Shown one piece after another: positions 1-7,634 of a stretch of DNA of 64,000 bases. This stretch comes from Rhodovulum sp. 12E13 (lineage in GTDB: Bacteria; Pseudomonadota; Alphaproteobacteria; Rhodobacterales; Rhodobacteraceae), in NCBI RefSeq assembly GCF_003340565.1, contig NZ_QPLK01000017.1:1-64000 (forward strand), written 5' to 3'. Below the pieces are notes generated by a model. The model was given only the letters and a program-made list of their open reading frames with translations. It was not told the origin of the DNA and made no database searches. The position numbers and the translations under genes were made by a program. Positions within the stretch are counted from its first letter, which is position 1; every line of letters starts with the position of its first letter.

Positions 1-677
1 GCAGTCACCGGGCCGATTCCGGGGATCGTGCATAGCCGGCGCAGCTCCTCGTCCGTCTTCGAAGCTGCTTCCAGGTCGGCTGCGAGCTTCTCGATCACCT
101 CGGTGAGGTTCCCGATCTGCTCGAGGTAGACCGCGCCCATCTCACGGACCGGATCGGGTAGGTCCGTGGCCTCGGCCTCCATGGCATTCTCCAGAACCTT
201 CAGGCTGGCCGGACCCTTCGGGGCCACAAGGCCGAACTCGGCAAGGTGCCCCCTGAGGGCGTTGATGAGCTGCGTACGCTGTCGGACGAGGCACTGGTGC
301 GTTCGGAAGGCGACCGCGCCAGCCTGCGTATCAGCGCTCTTCACCGCCACGAAGCGCATGGTCGGGCGCAGCGCCGCTTCCGCGATGGCCTCCGCGTCCG
401 CGCGATCATTCTTTTGCCGCTTTACAAACGGCTTCACGTAAGCAGCCGGGACCAGACGGACCTCGTGCCCGTACGCCTGCGCCAGCCGCCCCCAATGATG
501 CGACGTCGCGCATGCTTCCATCGCCACCACGCAGGTCGGTTGCTCGGCGAGCAACGCCGCCAGCCGTGTTCGCGACATCGCCCTGTTGGACAGAACCGCC
601 CCGTCCTGCCCAACAGCACAGACCTGGAAGCTTCCCTTCGCTAGGTTGATCGCCAGCATGCTGATCTTCGTCTTCAT
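1..677 (-). CDS. IS110-family transposase, C-terminus beyond window
   Basis: A reverse-strand frame opens at the ATG at 677-675 and stays open for 225 codons to the window edge, so only the C-terminal part is missing. IS110 enzymes are DEDD (RuvC-like) transposases. Visible here are the segments VVAMEAC (Glu54) and KNDRADAEAI (Asp91, Asp94), followed by the family's long helical linker and the start of the Transposase_20 region (TIPGIGPVTA at the edge). The first DEDD aspartate, which aligns with Asp10 of the neighbouring element's IDLAKN, is Asn11 here (INLAKG). This may be natural subfamily variation or a loss of activity. It is a different IS110 copy from the one at 1585-3012, about 60 percent similar by eye. 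No element ends were identified on the right side. Confidence 0.85.
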   Translation of the reverse strand, partial: MKTKISMLAINLAKGSFQVCAVGQDGAVLSNRAMSRTRLAALLAEQPTCVVAMEACATSHHWGRLAQAYGHEVRLVPAAYVKPFVKRQKNDRADAEAIAEAALRPTMRFVAVKSADTQAGAVAFRTHQCLVRQRTQLINALRGHLAEFGLVAPKGPASLKVLENAMEAEATDLPDPVREMGAVYLEQIGNLTEVIEKLAADLEAASKTDEELRRLCTIPGIGPVT

Positions 678-931
678 CGGTGCACCCTCTGCCTGGTTCC
701 ATAGAACCGTCATGGCATACGTGACGCCCTCCGGCTCCAGGGGCGGGGAATCCACCGCATCAGTTCACCATGAGCCCGGACGGACAAATCGCTCATCCGC
801 TTGAGAAACCGCAATCAGAGAACCGGTGCAGAAACGCCCTCCGGGCAAGGCGGGGAGGTTGACACCGACTCTCCGCAGAAGCCAAAAATCCCCCTCGGAG
901 ATGTCGAACTTCGGTGCTAAGGTTAGGCGGC

Positions 932-1007
932 GCCCGCATAGCTCAGGTGGTAGAGCGACTGCCTTGTAAGCAGTGGGTCGGGAGTTCGAGTCTCTCTGCG
1001 GGCACCA
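932..1007 (+). tRNA. tRNA-Thr (anticodon UGU)
   Basis: The 7-bp acceptor stem pairs GCCCGCA with TGCGGGC. The D-arm begins AGCTCAGGTGG. The anticodon stem ACTGC/GCAGT encloses the loop CTTGTAA with anticodon TGT. The T-loop GTTCGAGTC is followed by discriminator A at 1004 and an encoded CCA at 1005-1007. The IS5 left end lies only 13 bp downstream, so the tRNA itself is intact. Insertions next to tRNA genes are common. Confidence 0.95.
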
Positions 1008-1130
1008 TTCAAGCAGCTTAGGAGCGTCTGAAAAACCCCGCTCTATGATCGGCTTGGGGTAGACTGGGCGGGACCACGAAGGAGGCCCCCGATTCCCAAG
1101 CAGCCCGCCTTTCCCGGCCTCCGCCGCGCG

Positions 1131-1584
1131 ATGAAGAAGAAGCAGACGCGGCGGGAGAAGTTCCTCGCGGAGATGGAGGCGGTGGTACCCTGGACCCGCC
1201 TTCTCGCGCTGATCACGCCGCACTACCCGAAGGCGGGGCCGAAGGGCGGGCGCCCGCCGATGCCGCTGGAGACGATGCTGCGGGTGTACTTTCTCCAGCA
1301 ATGGTACGCGCTCAGCGACCCGATGGCGGAGGAGATGCTCTACGACAGCGACGCCATGCGGCACTTCGCGGGCATCGAGTTGGGCGACGACCGGATCCCG
1401 GACGGTCCGAAGGGACCGTGGCGCCAGTGGCGCCGCGTAAGCCCGGAGGACGCGATCCTCAACTTCCGCCACCTGATGGAGAAGCATCGGCTGACCGAGA
1501 CGCTGTTCGCGGAGGTGAACCGCCACCTCGCCGAGCAGGGGATCACGCTGCGCTCGGGGACGCTGGTGGACGCGACTATCATCG
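1131..1584 (+). pseudogene. IS5-family transposase, 5' half (split by IS110 insertion)
   Basis: ATG at 1131; codons 1-151 plus the first base of codon 152. The N-terminal DUF772-type region (RPPMPLETMLRVYFLQQWYAL) and the first catalytic aspartate, Asp147 in LVDATII, are present. Joining base 1584 to base 3013 gives an uninterrupted 333-codon gene with a complete DDE triad: Asp147, Asp237 (WADKGY) and Glu287 (RVEHPF). That join is strong evidence that the two halves were one gene. Between RIPD and EDAILNFRH, where the family has no insertion, it carries 14 extra residues GPKGPWRQWRRVSP (1404-1445). Read-through into the inserted element adds about 60 unrelated residues before a stop at 1775. 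Confidence 0.9.
1404..1445 (+). repeat. In-frame 42-nt palindromic insert (copy 1) in IS5 transposase
   Basis: Exactly 42 nt separate codons that are adjacent in the usual family sequence (RIPD and EDAILNF). The block holds two hairpins: GGTCC/GGACC (1404-1408 with 1413-1417) and a perfect 15-nt palindrome GGCGCCAGTGGCGCC (1420-1434). It encodes GPKGPWRQWRRVSP. A second block with the same core and a similar peptide (KG..RQWR.V.P) lies at 3096-3143. The position of the insertion is inferred from my memory of IS5 family sequences. Confidence 0.6.
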
Positions 1585-1687
1585 ACGGTGAGCGATGGAA
1601 CGCCACTGATGGGGTGGACGGCTCCCTCTCGCGGCATCGCGATGTGCCACATTGGGTGCCGTTTCAGACCCATCGAGGGAGCCGTCC

Positions 1688-2729
1688 ATGCAACAGCCTA
1701 CCACCATCGGGATCGATCTGGCCAAGAACCGAATTCAGCTGCACGGCGTCGACGCGGCCGGCGCGGCGGTCGTGAAGCGGAAGCTCCGTCGCGGTCAGGT
1801 CCTGGCGTTTTTCGAACGCTAGGAGCCCTGTCTTGTCGGCATGGAGGCCTGCGCCGGGGCACATTTCTGGGCACGCGAGCTTCAGGCCCTCGGGCACGAG
1901 GTCCGGATCATGCCGCCCTCCTACGTGAAACCGTATGTGAAGCGGGGGAAGACCGATGCCGCAGATGCCGAGGCTATTTGCGAGGCGGTCACGCGGCCTA
2001 CGATGCGCTTCGTGCCGGTGAAATCGGCGGAGCGCCAGGCAGCGCTGCTGGACCACAAGACGCGGGATTTTCTCGTCCGCCAGCGCACCCAGTTGGTGAA
2101 CACGATCCGGGCGCACCTGTCCGAGTTCGGCATCGTCGTGGCGAAAGGCATCCACAACGTCGAGCGGTTGCTGGAGGCAGCGACCGAACTGCCCGCCGCC
2201 GCGCGGCCGGCCGTCGATCTGCTTGCCGACCAGCTGCGCGAGACGCAGGAGAAGATCGAGAGGGTCACCGACCTCATCGAGGCGGCCCAGAGGACCGATC
2301 AGCTCGCCCGACGTCTGGCGACGATCCCGGGTGTCGGCGCCATCACGGCAAGCGCGATCGCGGCCACGACACCTGCGGTCGATAACTTCCGCTCGGCCCG
2401 CGACTATGCCGCCTGGCTCGGCCTCATCCCGCAACCCCATTCCAGCGGCGGCAAGGAGCGGTTGGGACGGATCTCGAAAGCCGGCAACCGGTACCTCCGG
2501 CGGCTCCTGTACCTCGGGGCCATGGCGCAGATCAGCGCGCGGCGGTGCCGACGACCGGGCGACGACTGGCTCTGGCGCATGCTGGAGAAAAAGCCCGTGA
2601 AGGTCGTCGCGCCGCCAATGCTGCTCGAACCATTGGCGCGATCATTGGCGGCCGCTGGCGAACCGCATGGCACGCGTCGTCTGGGCGCTGATCCGAAGCG
2701 GCGAGAGTTACCGGGTCAACCCGGCATGA
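1688..2729 (+). pseudogene. IS110-family transposase, inactivated by amber codon and frameshift
   Basis: The ATG at 1688 opens with TIGIDLAKN, holding the first DEDD aspartate (Asp10). An in-frame TAG at 1820-1822 (codon 45) lies where relatives have a sense codon, just before LVGMEAC. The frame then continues from 1841 with KTDAADAEAI and the C-terminal domain (IPGVGAITA, AGNRYLRRLLYLGAMAQI). Near 2611-2652 about 40 nt appear inserted. After this the family C-terminus LANRMARVVWALIRSGESYR is found in another frame, ending at TGA 2727-2729, while the old frame runs on to 2770. With both lesions the protein cannot be made intact. Internal initiation at 1841 would lack Asp10. Confidence 0.85.
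2611..2652. repeat. ~40-nt inverted-repeat insert causing a frameshift in the IS110 transposase
   Basis: GCCGCCAATG at 2611-2620 is the exact inverted complement of CATTGGCGGC at 2643-2652, and CATTGGCGCG (2631-2640) is a partial direct copy of the right arm. The block separates KVVAP from LANRMARVV, which are near-contiguous in IS110 transposases, and shifts the frame. It resembles the IS5 inserts in size and palindromic build, but its sequence is different. Confidence 0.5.
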
Positions 2730-3012
2730 CAGGACACGCCGGTCGTTTTCGGCCGGCACCGAGACGGTGAGGCGCGACGTGAGGTGATGCCGAACAGACG
2801 GCGACACGGCAATCGGGACACCCAGTTCGGACCGGAGCACCCTCCAGTGCGTGCCATTGATTTGGACCCGAGCGCCGGCGGACTTCATCAGGGCGCGCAG
2901 CCCGAGCGCTGCAAGTCACACGCCGGATACATGGCCGCGACCGACCAACTGCCTGAACCAAATCGAGCCCTTGCCCCGCGGGAGCCGTCCATACATGGTC
3001 CGAGAGACATCG

Positions 3013-3557
3013 CGAACGCGTCGACGAAGAACGAAGCCAGGGCCCGCGACCCCGAGATGTCGTCGACGAAGAAGGGCGATACCTGGTATTTCGGCAGTGA
3101 GGAGGATCAGAAAGGGCGCCAGTGGCGCGTTTTCCCGGCGAACGCGCATGTCGGCGTGGACGCTGACAGCGGCATCGTGCACAGCCTCGAGACGACGACC
3201 GCGAAGGTGCACGACAGCCAGGTCCGGGACGCGCTCCCGCACGGCGCGGAGAGGTCGGTCTGGGCCGACAAGGGCTATGTCAGCGCCACGCGGGAGGCCG
3301 CGTTCTCCGGCCCCGGCAAGTTCTGGGGCGTCATGAGGAAGGCGCCGAAGGGCGGCGCGCTGCACCCCGTCGACGAGGACATCAACCGGATCATCGCCAT
3401 GGTGCGGGCGCGGGTCGAACATCCCTTCCGGGTGCTCAAGCGGCAGTTCGGGTATCTCAAGACGCGCTACCGCGGCCTCGCGAAGAACCGGGCACAACTC
3501 TTCACGCTGTTCGCCCTCGGCAACCTGTTCTTCGTCCGACGGAGGCTGCTCGCATGA
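3013..3557 (+). pseudogene. IS5-family transposase, 3' half
   Basis: This continues the frame of the 1131-1584 fragment. It starts inside codon 152 and reads NASTKNEARARDPEMSSTKKG, the standard IS5 segment after the first Asp. It then carries HVGVDADSGIVHSL, the second catalytic Asp (WADKGY) and Glu (RVEHPFRVLKRQFG), ending RGLAKNRAQLFTLFALGNLFFVRRRLLA and TGA. At 3096-3143 sixteen residues (SEEDQKGRQWRVFPAN) stand where relatives have two (MK before AHVGVD). No start codon of its own is credible, and the open frame upstream belongs to IS110 sequence. Confidence 0.9.
3096..3143 (+). repeat. In-frame palindromic insert (copy 2) in IS5 transposase
   Basis: Sixteen codons replace the two expected between WYFG and AHVGVD, a net gain of 42 nt, as in copy 1. 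The core GCGCCAGTGGCGC (3116-3128) is a perfect 13-nt palindrome identical to the core of copy 1. The flanking AAGGG and CCCG bases are also shared, so the encoded peptides align as KG--RQWR-VFP with KGPWRQWRRVSP. Confidence 0.6.
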
Positions 3558-3815
3558 GGCGGAGTCTGCCCGCGGACGACAATCCCGGCCATTCCGGCCG
3601 GCAGATACGCCGAAAGCGCCCGTCTCACCGGGTGAAACGCCCTTGCCAGACCCTCCAAAGCCCCGAAATCGGCGAAGCCGAAGCGGTAGTTCAGACGATC
3701 CACCTGCAGTGCCCGCGACGAGCCCGGCGATCTCGCCGTCCGGCATCAGGTGCGCCGAGGCGGGCCTGCGGAGCCGCGGACCGCCGCATCGCGCGTCCTG
3801 GTCACGGCGGCGGGA

Positions 3816-5486
3816 TCATCGCGGCGACGGGCGTTCCCGGTCGCCTTCCGCAAGCCGGTCCAAGACACGGCCCCCTTCTCCCCGGGCGATCGCGCGCTCC
3901 AGCCAGCCGGCCTCCATCTCCGGGACCGAGGACAGCAGCAATTCGGTGTATTCGGGATGGGGCGGGGCGAAGATCTCTTCCTTCAGGCCCTGCTCCACCA
4001 CGCGCCCCTGCAGCATCACGACGACCTCGTCGGCGATGGCCTCGACCGTGGCGATGTCATGGGTGATGAAGATGTAGGACAGCCCGTGATCCTTCTGCAG
4101 CCGCATCAGCAGCTTCAGGATTCCCTCCTGAACGATCTGGTCGAGCGCGCTGGTCACCTCGTCGCAGATGATCACCTCGGGCTCGGCCGCCAGCGCGCGG
4201 GCGATGCAGATGCGCTGCTTCTGCCCGCCCGACAGCTCGCCGGGCAGCCGGTCGGCGAAGGAGCCGTCGAGCTCGATCTGCTCCAGCAGGCGCTCCACCC
4301 GCCGCTCCACCTCGCGGCCGCGCAGCCCATGGTAGAACGCGATCGGCCGGCCGATGATCTCGCGTACCGTCTGGCGCGGGTTCATCGCGGTGTCGGCCAT
4401 CTGGTAGATCATCTGGATGCGGCGCTTCTGTTCCTTCGTGCGGCCCTTGAGATCGGCGGGCAGCGCCACGCCGTCGAAGCGCACCTCGCCGCGGCGCGGC
4501 GGCAGGAGGCCGGTGACGACACGCGCCGCGGTCGACTTGCCCGAGCCCGACTCGCCCACGAGCGCCACGGTCTTGCCCCGCGGCAGACCGATCGAGATGT
4601 TGTGCAGCACGTCCACCGTGCCGTAGGCCGCTGTCACGCGGTCGATCTCGAGCACGCGGTCGGCGCTCGTCTCGCCCGGTTTCCGGATCGAGCGGACGGC
4701 CCAGAGCGACCGCGTGTAAGGGTGCCTGGGATTCGACAGCATCTCGCCGGTCGGCGCCTCCTCCACCTCCTCGCCGTAGCGCAGCACCTTGATGCGGTCG
4801 GCCATCTGCGCCACCACGGCGAGGTCGTGGGTGATGTAGATGGCGGCGGTGTCGAACTCCTTCACCGCCTTGCGGATCGCCGCGAGCACATTGACCTGCG
4901 TGGTCACGTCGAGCGCGGTGGTCGGCTCGTCGAAGATGATCAGGTCGGGGCGCGAGGCCATCGCCATCGCCGTCATCGCCCGTTGCAGCTGCCCGCCGGA
5001 GACCTGGTGCGGGAAGCGGTCGCCGATGGTGTCGGGGTCGGGCAGGTCCATCGCGGCGTAGAGGGCGCGCGCGTCCCGCTCGGCCTCCTCGCGCGACCGC
5101 AGACCGTGGCGCACGGTCGCCTCCAAGGTCTGGTCGAGCAGCGTGTGAGCCGGGTTGAAGGCCGCCGCGGCGGACTGCGCCACATAGGCGATGCGCGAGC
5201 CGCGCAGGCGCTGCTTCTGCCGCTCCGAGGCGCGCATCAGGTCGATCCCGTCGAAGACGATCTCGCCGCCCGAGATGCGGCAGCCCGGCCGGGCGAATCC
5301 CATCGCGGCGAGGCCCAGCGTCGACTTGCCGGCGCCGGACTCGCCGATCAGCCCCATCACCTCGCCCTTGTGCAGCGTCAGGTCGACGCCCTTGATGATC
5401 TCGTGCCAGCGCTCGTCGGCGAAGCCGTCGATGCGCACCCCGCGCATCGCCAGCAGCAGCTCGGCCCGGTTCCCTTCAGTGCTCAT
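3816..5486 (-). CDS. Dipeptide/oligopeptide-type ABC transporter, fused double ATPase
   Basis: A 556-residue protein with two complete ABC modules in tandem, equivalent to DppD plus DppF, that would power import of a peptide-like solute at the cytoplasmic membrane. Module 1 has Walker A GESGAGKS at residues 48-55, signature VSGGQLQR and Walker B LIIFDEP. Module 2 has Walker A GESGSGKST, signature LSGGQKQR and Walker B VIICDEV. An oligopeptide-type C-terminal extension (NPRHPYTRSL, PPHPEYTELL) follows each module. The start overlaps the end of the upstream permease by 11 nt, so this is the last gene of the operon. Its stop lies about 115 bp from the IS5 right end and the C-terminus looks natural. 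The second signature and Q-loop (YQMADTAMNPRQ) deviate slightly from the usual FQ. Confidence 0.9.
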   Translation of the reverse strand: MSTEGNRAELLLAMRGVRIDGFADERWHEIIKGVDLTLHKGEVMGLIGESGAGKSTLGLAAMGFARPGCRISGGEIVFDGIDLMRASERQKQRLRGSRIAYVAQSAAAAFNPAHTLLDQTLEATVRHGLRSREEAERDARALYAAMDLPDPDTIGDRFPHQVSGGQLQRAMTAMAMASRPDLIIFDEPTTALDVTTQVNVLAAIRKAVKEFDTAAIYITHDLAVVAQMADRIKVLRYGEEVEEAPTGEMLSNPRHPYTRSLWAVRSIRKPGETSADRVLEIDRVTAAYGTVDVLHNISIGLPRGKTVALVGESGSGKSTAARVVTGLLPPRRGEVRFDGVALPADLKGRTKEQKRRIQMIYQMADTAMNPRQTVREIIGRPIAFYHGLRGREVERRVERLLEQIELDGSFADRLPGELSGGQKQRICIARALAAEPEVIICDEVTSALDQIVQEGILKLLMRLQKDHGLSYIFITHDIATVEAIADEVVVMLQGRVVEQGLKEEIFAPPHPEYTELLLSSVPEMEAGWLERAIARGEGGRVLDRLAEGDRERPSPR

Positions 5487-6393
5487 CGCGCAGTCCGCTC
5501 GTCTTCATCAGGAACCAGTCGACCACGAAATTCACGGCGATGGTCAGGATCGCGATCGCTGCCGCCGGCAGGAGCGGCGTGATGCCCGCCTTTATGTCGA
5601 ACTGCGCGAACTGGATCAGCGAGGCGTTCTCGCGCACCATCGAGCCCCAGTCGGCGGTGGGGGGCTGGATGCCCACCCCGAGGAACGACAGCGCCGCGAT
5701 GGTCAGGAACACGAAGCAGAAGCGCAGGCCGAACTCGGCCACGAGCGGCGGCATGATGTTGGGCAGGATCTCGCGCCGCATGATCCAGCCCAGCCCCTCG
5801 CCCCGCAGCCGCGCTGCCTCGACATAGTCCATCACCACCACGTTCATCGCCACCGCGCGGGCCAGGCGGAAGACACGGGTCGAGTCCAGCACCGCGATGA
5901 TCACGATGAGCGACAGCGTGGTCGAGCCGTAGATCGACAGCAGCATCAGCGCGAAGATCAGCGACGGGATCGAGATCAGCACGTCCACCGCCCGGCTCAG
6001 CACCTGGTCGACCCAGCCGCGCGAGATCGCCGCCAGCAGCGCGAGGCTGCCGCCGATCAGGAAGGCCAGCAGCGTCGTCGCCAGCGCGATGCCGATGGTG
6101 TTGCGCGCGCCGTAGATCAGCCGCGAGAGGATGTCGCGCCCGATCTGGTCGGTGCCGAAGACATGGGCGGCCGACCACGGCTCGTAGGCGCCGAACTGCG
6201 CGTCGGCTTCGCCATAGGGCGCCAGCCACGGCGCGAAGATCGCCACGAAGATGTAGGCGAGGATGATGACGAGCCCCAGCCACGCCGTGAACGGCGCCTT
6301 CTTCAACTCGATCCACGCGCGCTCGCGCCAGCTCCGGCGCATCCGGACGGCGCCGACCTCGGCGGCGGCGGAATATCCCTCGCTCTCGCTCAT
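5476..6393 (-). CDS. Peptide-type ABC transporter permease (DppC-like)
   Basis: A 305-residue inner-membrane permease. The start ATG at 6393-6391 gives MSESEGYSAAAEVGAV and overlaps the stop of the preceding permease by 4 nt (ATGA coupling). A hydrophilic N-terminus is followed by a first membrane segment (WLGLVIILAYIFVAIFAPWLAPYGEAD), the DppC hallmark GTDQIGRDILSRLIYGAR, and the cytoplasmic EAA loop (EAARLRGEGLGWIMRREILPNIMPPL) that docks on the ATPase. Three or four further helices end at WFLMKTSGLRDEH. It pairs with the 6390-7370 permease. The substrate cannot be told from sequence. Confidence 0.9.
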   Translation of the reverse strand: MSESEGYSAAAEVGAVRMRRSWRERAWIELKKAPFTAWLGLVIILAYIFVAIFAPWLAPYGEADAQFGAYEPWSAAHVFGTDQIGRDILSRLIYGARNTIGIALATTLLAFLIGGSLALLAAISRGWVDQVLSRAVDVLISIPSLIFALMLLSIYGSTTLSLIVIIAVLDSTRVFRLARAVAMNVVVMDYVEAARLRGEGLGWIMRREILPNIMPPLVAEFGLRFCFVFLTIAALSFLGVGIQPPTADWGSMVRENASLIQFAQFDIKAGITPLLPAAAIAILTIAVNFVVDWFLMKTSGLRDEH

Positions 6394-7370
6394 CGCGGGT
6401 GCAGCAGCCTCGGGTTGGTGACGATCGAGATGATGTCGGCCAGCAGGTTGAGCAGGATGTAGGTCGCCGCGAAGATCAGCGCGCAGGCCTGCACCACGGG
6501 GATGTCGCGCGTGGTCACCGCGTCGACCATCAGTTGGCCGATGCCGGGATAGACGAACACCACCTCCACCACCACGACGCCCACGATCAGGTAGGCGAGG
6601 TTGAAGGCGATCACGTTGACGATGGGCGCCCAGGCGTTGGGCAGGGCGTGGAACAGGATCACCCGTGTCGCCGACAGCCCCTTGAGCCGGGCCATCTCGA
6701 TATAGGGAGAGGCGAGCAGGTTGATGATCGCGGCGCGCGTCATGCGCATCATGTGCGCCACGATCACCAGCGTCAGCGTCAGCGCCGGCAGGGCGCAGCG
6801 ATAGAGCCGCTCCCAGAAGGGGGTCTCGGCGCTGACATTGGCCAGCGAGGGAAACACCGGGTAGAGCGAGCCGAGGAACAGGATCAGGACGTAGGCCACG
6901 AAGAACTCGGGCATCGAGATGGTCGAGAGGGTCGTGGCGTTCACCGCCCGGTCGTAGAGCGAGCCGCGCCAGAGCGCCGCCGTGATGCCCAGGGCCAGCG
7001 CCAGCGGCACCGCGATCACCGCCGTTATGCCCGCAAGGAACAGCGTGTTGGCCAGCCGCGGCGCGATCAGGTCGACCACCTCGCGCGAGCGATCCACCCC
7101 GCTCGAGGCGCGGCCGGAGAACGACGTTCCGAAATCGCCCTGAACCACGCCACCGACCCACTGGACGTAGCGGATGTAGGCGGGCTGATCGAGACCCAGC
7201 TCGCGCCGGAAGGCCGCGACCGTCTCTTCGGTCGCGGCCTGGCCCAGCACGGCCTGCGTGAAGTCTCCCGGCAGCATCTCGATCGCCATGAAGATGATGA
7301 CCGAGACGAAAAAGAGCGTCATGAGCCCCAGCGCGAGACGCTGAAGCACGATGGAGACGACAGGATGCAC
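6390..7370 (-). CDS. Peptide-type ABC transporter permease (DppB-like)
   Basis: A 326-residue inner-membrane permease, first gene of the reverse-strand operon. The N-terminal helix (LALGLMTLFFVSVIIFMAIEMLPGDFTQ) and the PGD motif are typical of DppB. The EAA loop reads YIEMARLKGLSATRVILFHALPNAWAPI. The C-terminus has the usual VFVYPGIGQLMVDAVTTRDIPVVQ segment. It is transcribed divergently from the binding protein gene at 7635. The 264-bp region between them should hold both promoters. Confidence 0.9.
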   Translation of the reverse strand: MHPVVSIVLQRLALGLMTLFFVSVIIFMAIEMLPGDFTQAVLGQAATEETVAAFRRELGLDQPAYIRYVQWVGGVVQGDFGTSFSGRASSGVDRSREVVDLIAPRLANTLFLAGITAVIAVPLALALGITAALWRGSLYDRAVNATTLSTISMPEFFVAYVLILFLGSLYPVFPSLANVSAETPFWERLYRCALPALTLTLVIVAHMMRMTRAAIINLLASPYIEMARLKGLSATRVILFHALPNAWAPIVNVIAFNLAYLIVGVVVVEVVFVYPGIGQLMVDAVTTRDIPVVQACALIFAATYILLNLLADIISIVTNPRLLHPR

Positions 7371-7634
7371 CCGTGCGCCCCTCCCCTGTCCTGGTGCGAT
7401 GTCGCTTTTGTCGCACGCCTGTTATGCGTCGAGATCAGACCCTAGGCCAGCGCGGTTGCGCTTGTAAACGCTTGTTCATCGAAGCCTCGCTGGGCGACGC
7501 GCCGAAATCGTTGCCTCGCGGCTCGCCTCTTGGCATGTTCGCCGCGCATGACGCGGCGCGGCGACCCCTGCCGCCCGCACTGGTCGAAAAACGACATCAC
7601 CGGCTTCGAACCGGGCAGCACAGGGAAAACGAAC
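7371..7634. promoter_or_regulatory. Divergent intergenic region between ABC permease and binding protein
   Basis: No gene is seen. A TTGCGC-like -35 with a GC-poor stretch (GCGCTTGTAAACGCTTGTT near 7454-7473) is the only AT-richer part. It contains GCTTGTAAACGC, a loose inverted repeat that could be an operator. A Shine-Dalgarno-like GGGAAAA precedes the ATG at 7635. Confidence 0.3.

Larger units (their letters stand above)
1585..3012 (+). mobile_element. IS110/IS1111-type insertion sequence nested in the IS5 transposase
   Basis: The boundaries are set by restoring the IS5 reading frame. ATCG at 1581-1584 and ATCG at 3009-3012 are the shared junction bases, giving a 1428-bp element (equally 1581-3008). 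A 12-bp subterminal inverted repeat TGGACGGCTCCC lies at 1615-1626, with its complement at 2980-2991. These are 30 and 21 bp from the ends, as expected for the IS1111 subgroup. A further inverted copy (1676-1687) directly precedes the transposase ATG and can form a 13-14 bp hairpin with the left repeat. About 280 bp follow the transposase before the right end, with no recognisable gene. Confidence 0.85.
1021..3701 (+). mobile_element. IS5-family insertion sequence, interrupted by an IS110-type element
   Basis: The left end starts GGAGCGTCTGAA (1021-1032) and the right end is its imperfect inverted copy TTCAGACGATCC (3690-3701): 11 of 12 bases match. The transposase is read left to right. Subtracting the 1428-bp inner element (1585-3012) leaves about 1253 bp, and subtracting two extra 42-nt blocks leaves about 1169 bp, a normal IS5 size. 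No convincing direct target duplication flanks it (TTA on the left, ACC on the right), so one end may have been rearranged. The outer element is inactive in its present form. Confidence 0.85.

Noticed and set aside
765-1673. Long reverse-strand open frame across tRNA-Thr and the IS5 5' end
   Set aside because: It reads through the tRNA and opposite the transposase, with Arg/Pro-rich composition and no family resemblance. It is a GC-driven shadow frame.
3750-5582. 610-codon forward frame opposite the fused ATPase gene
   Set aside because: It is antisense to a clear double ABC ATPase. The His/Arg/Asp-rich translation is typical of shadow frames in this DNA.
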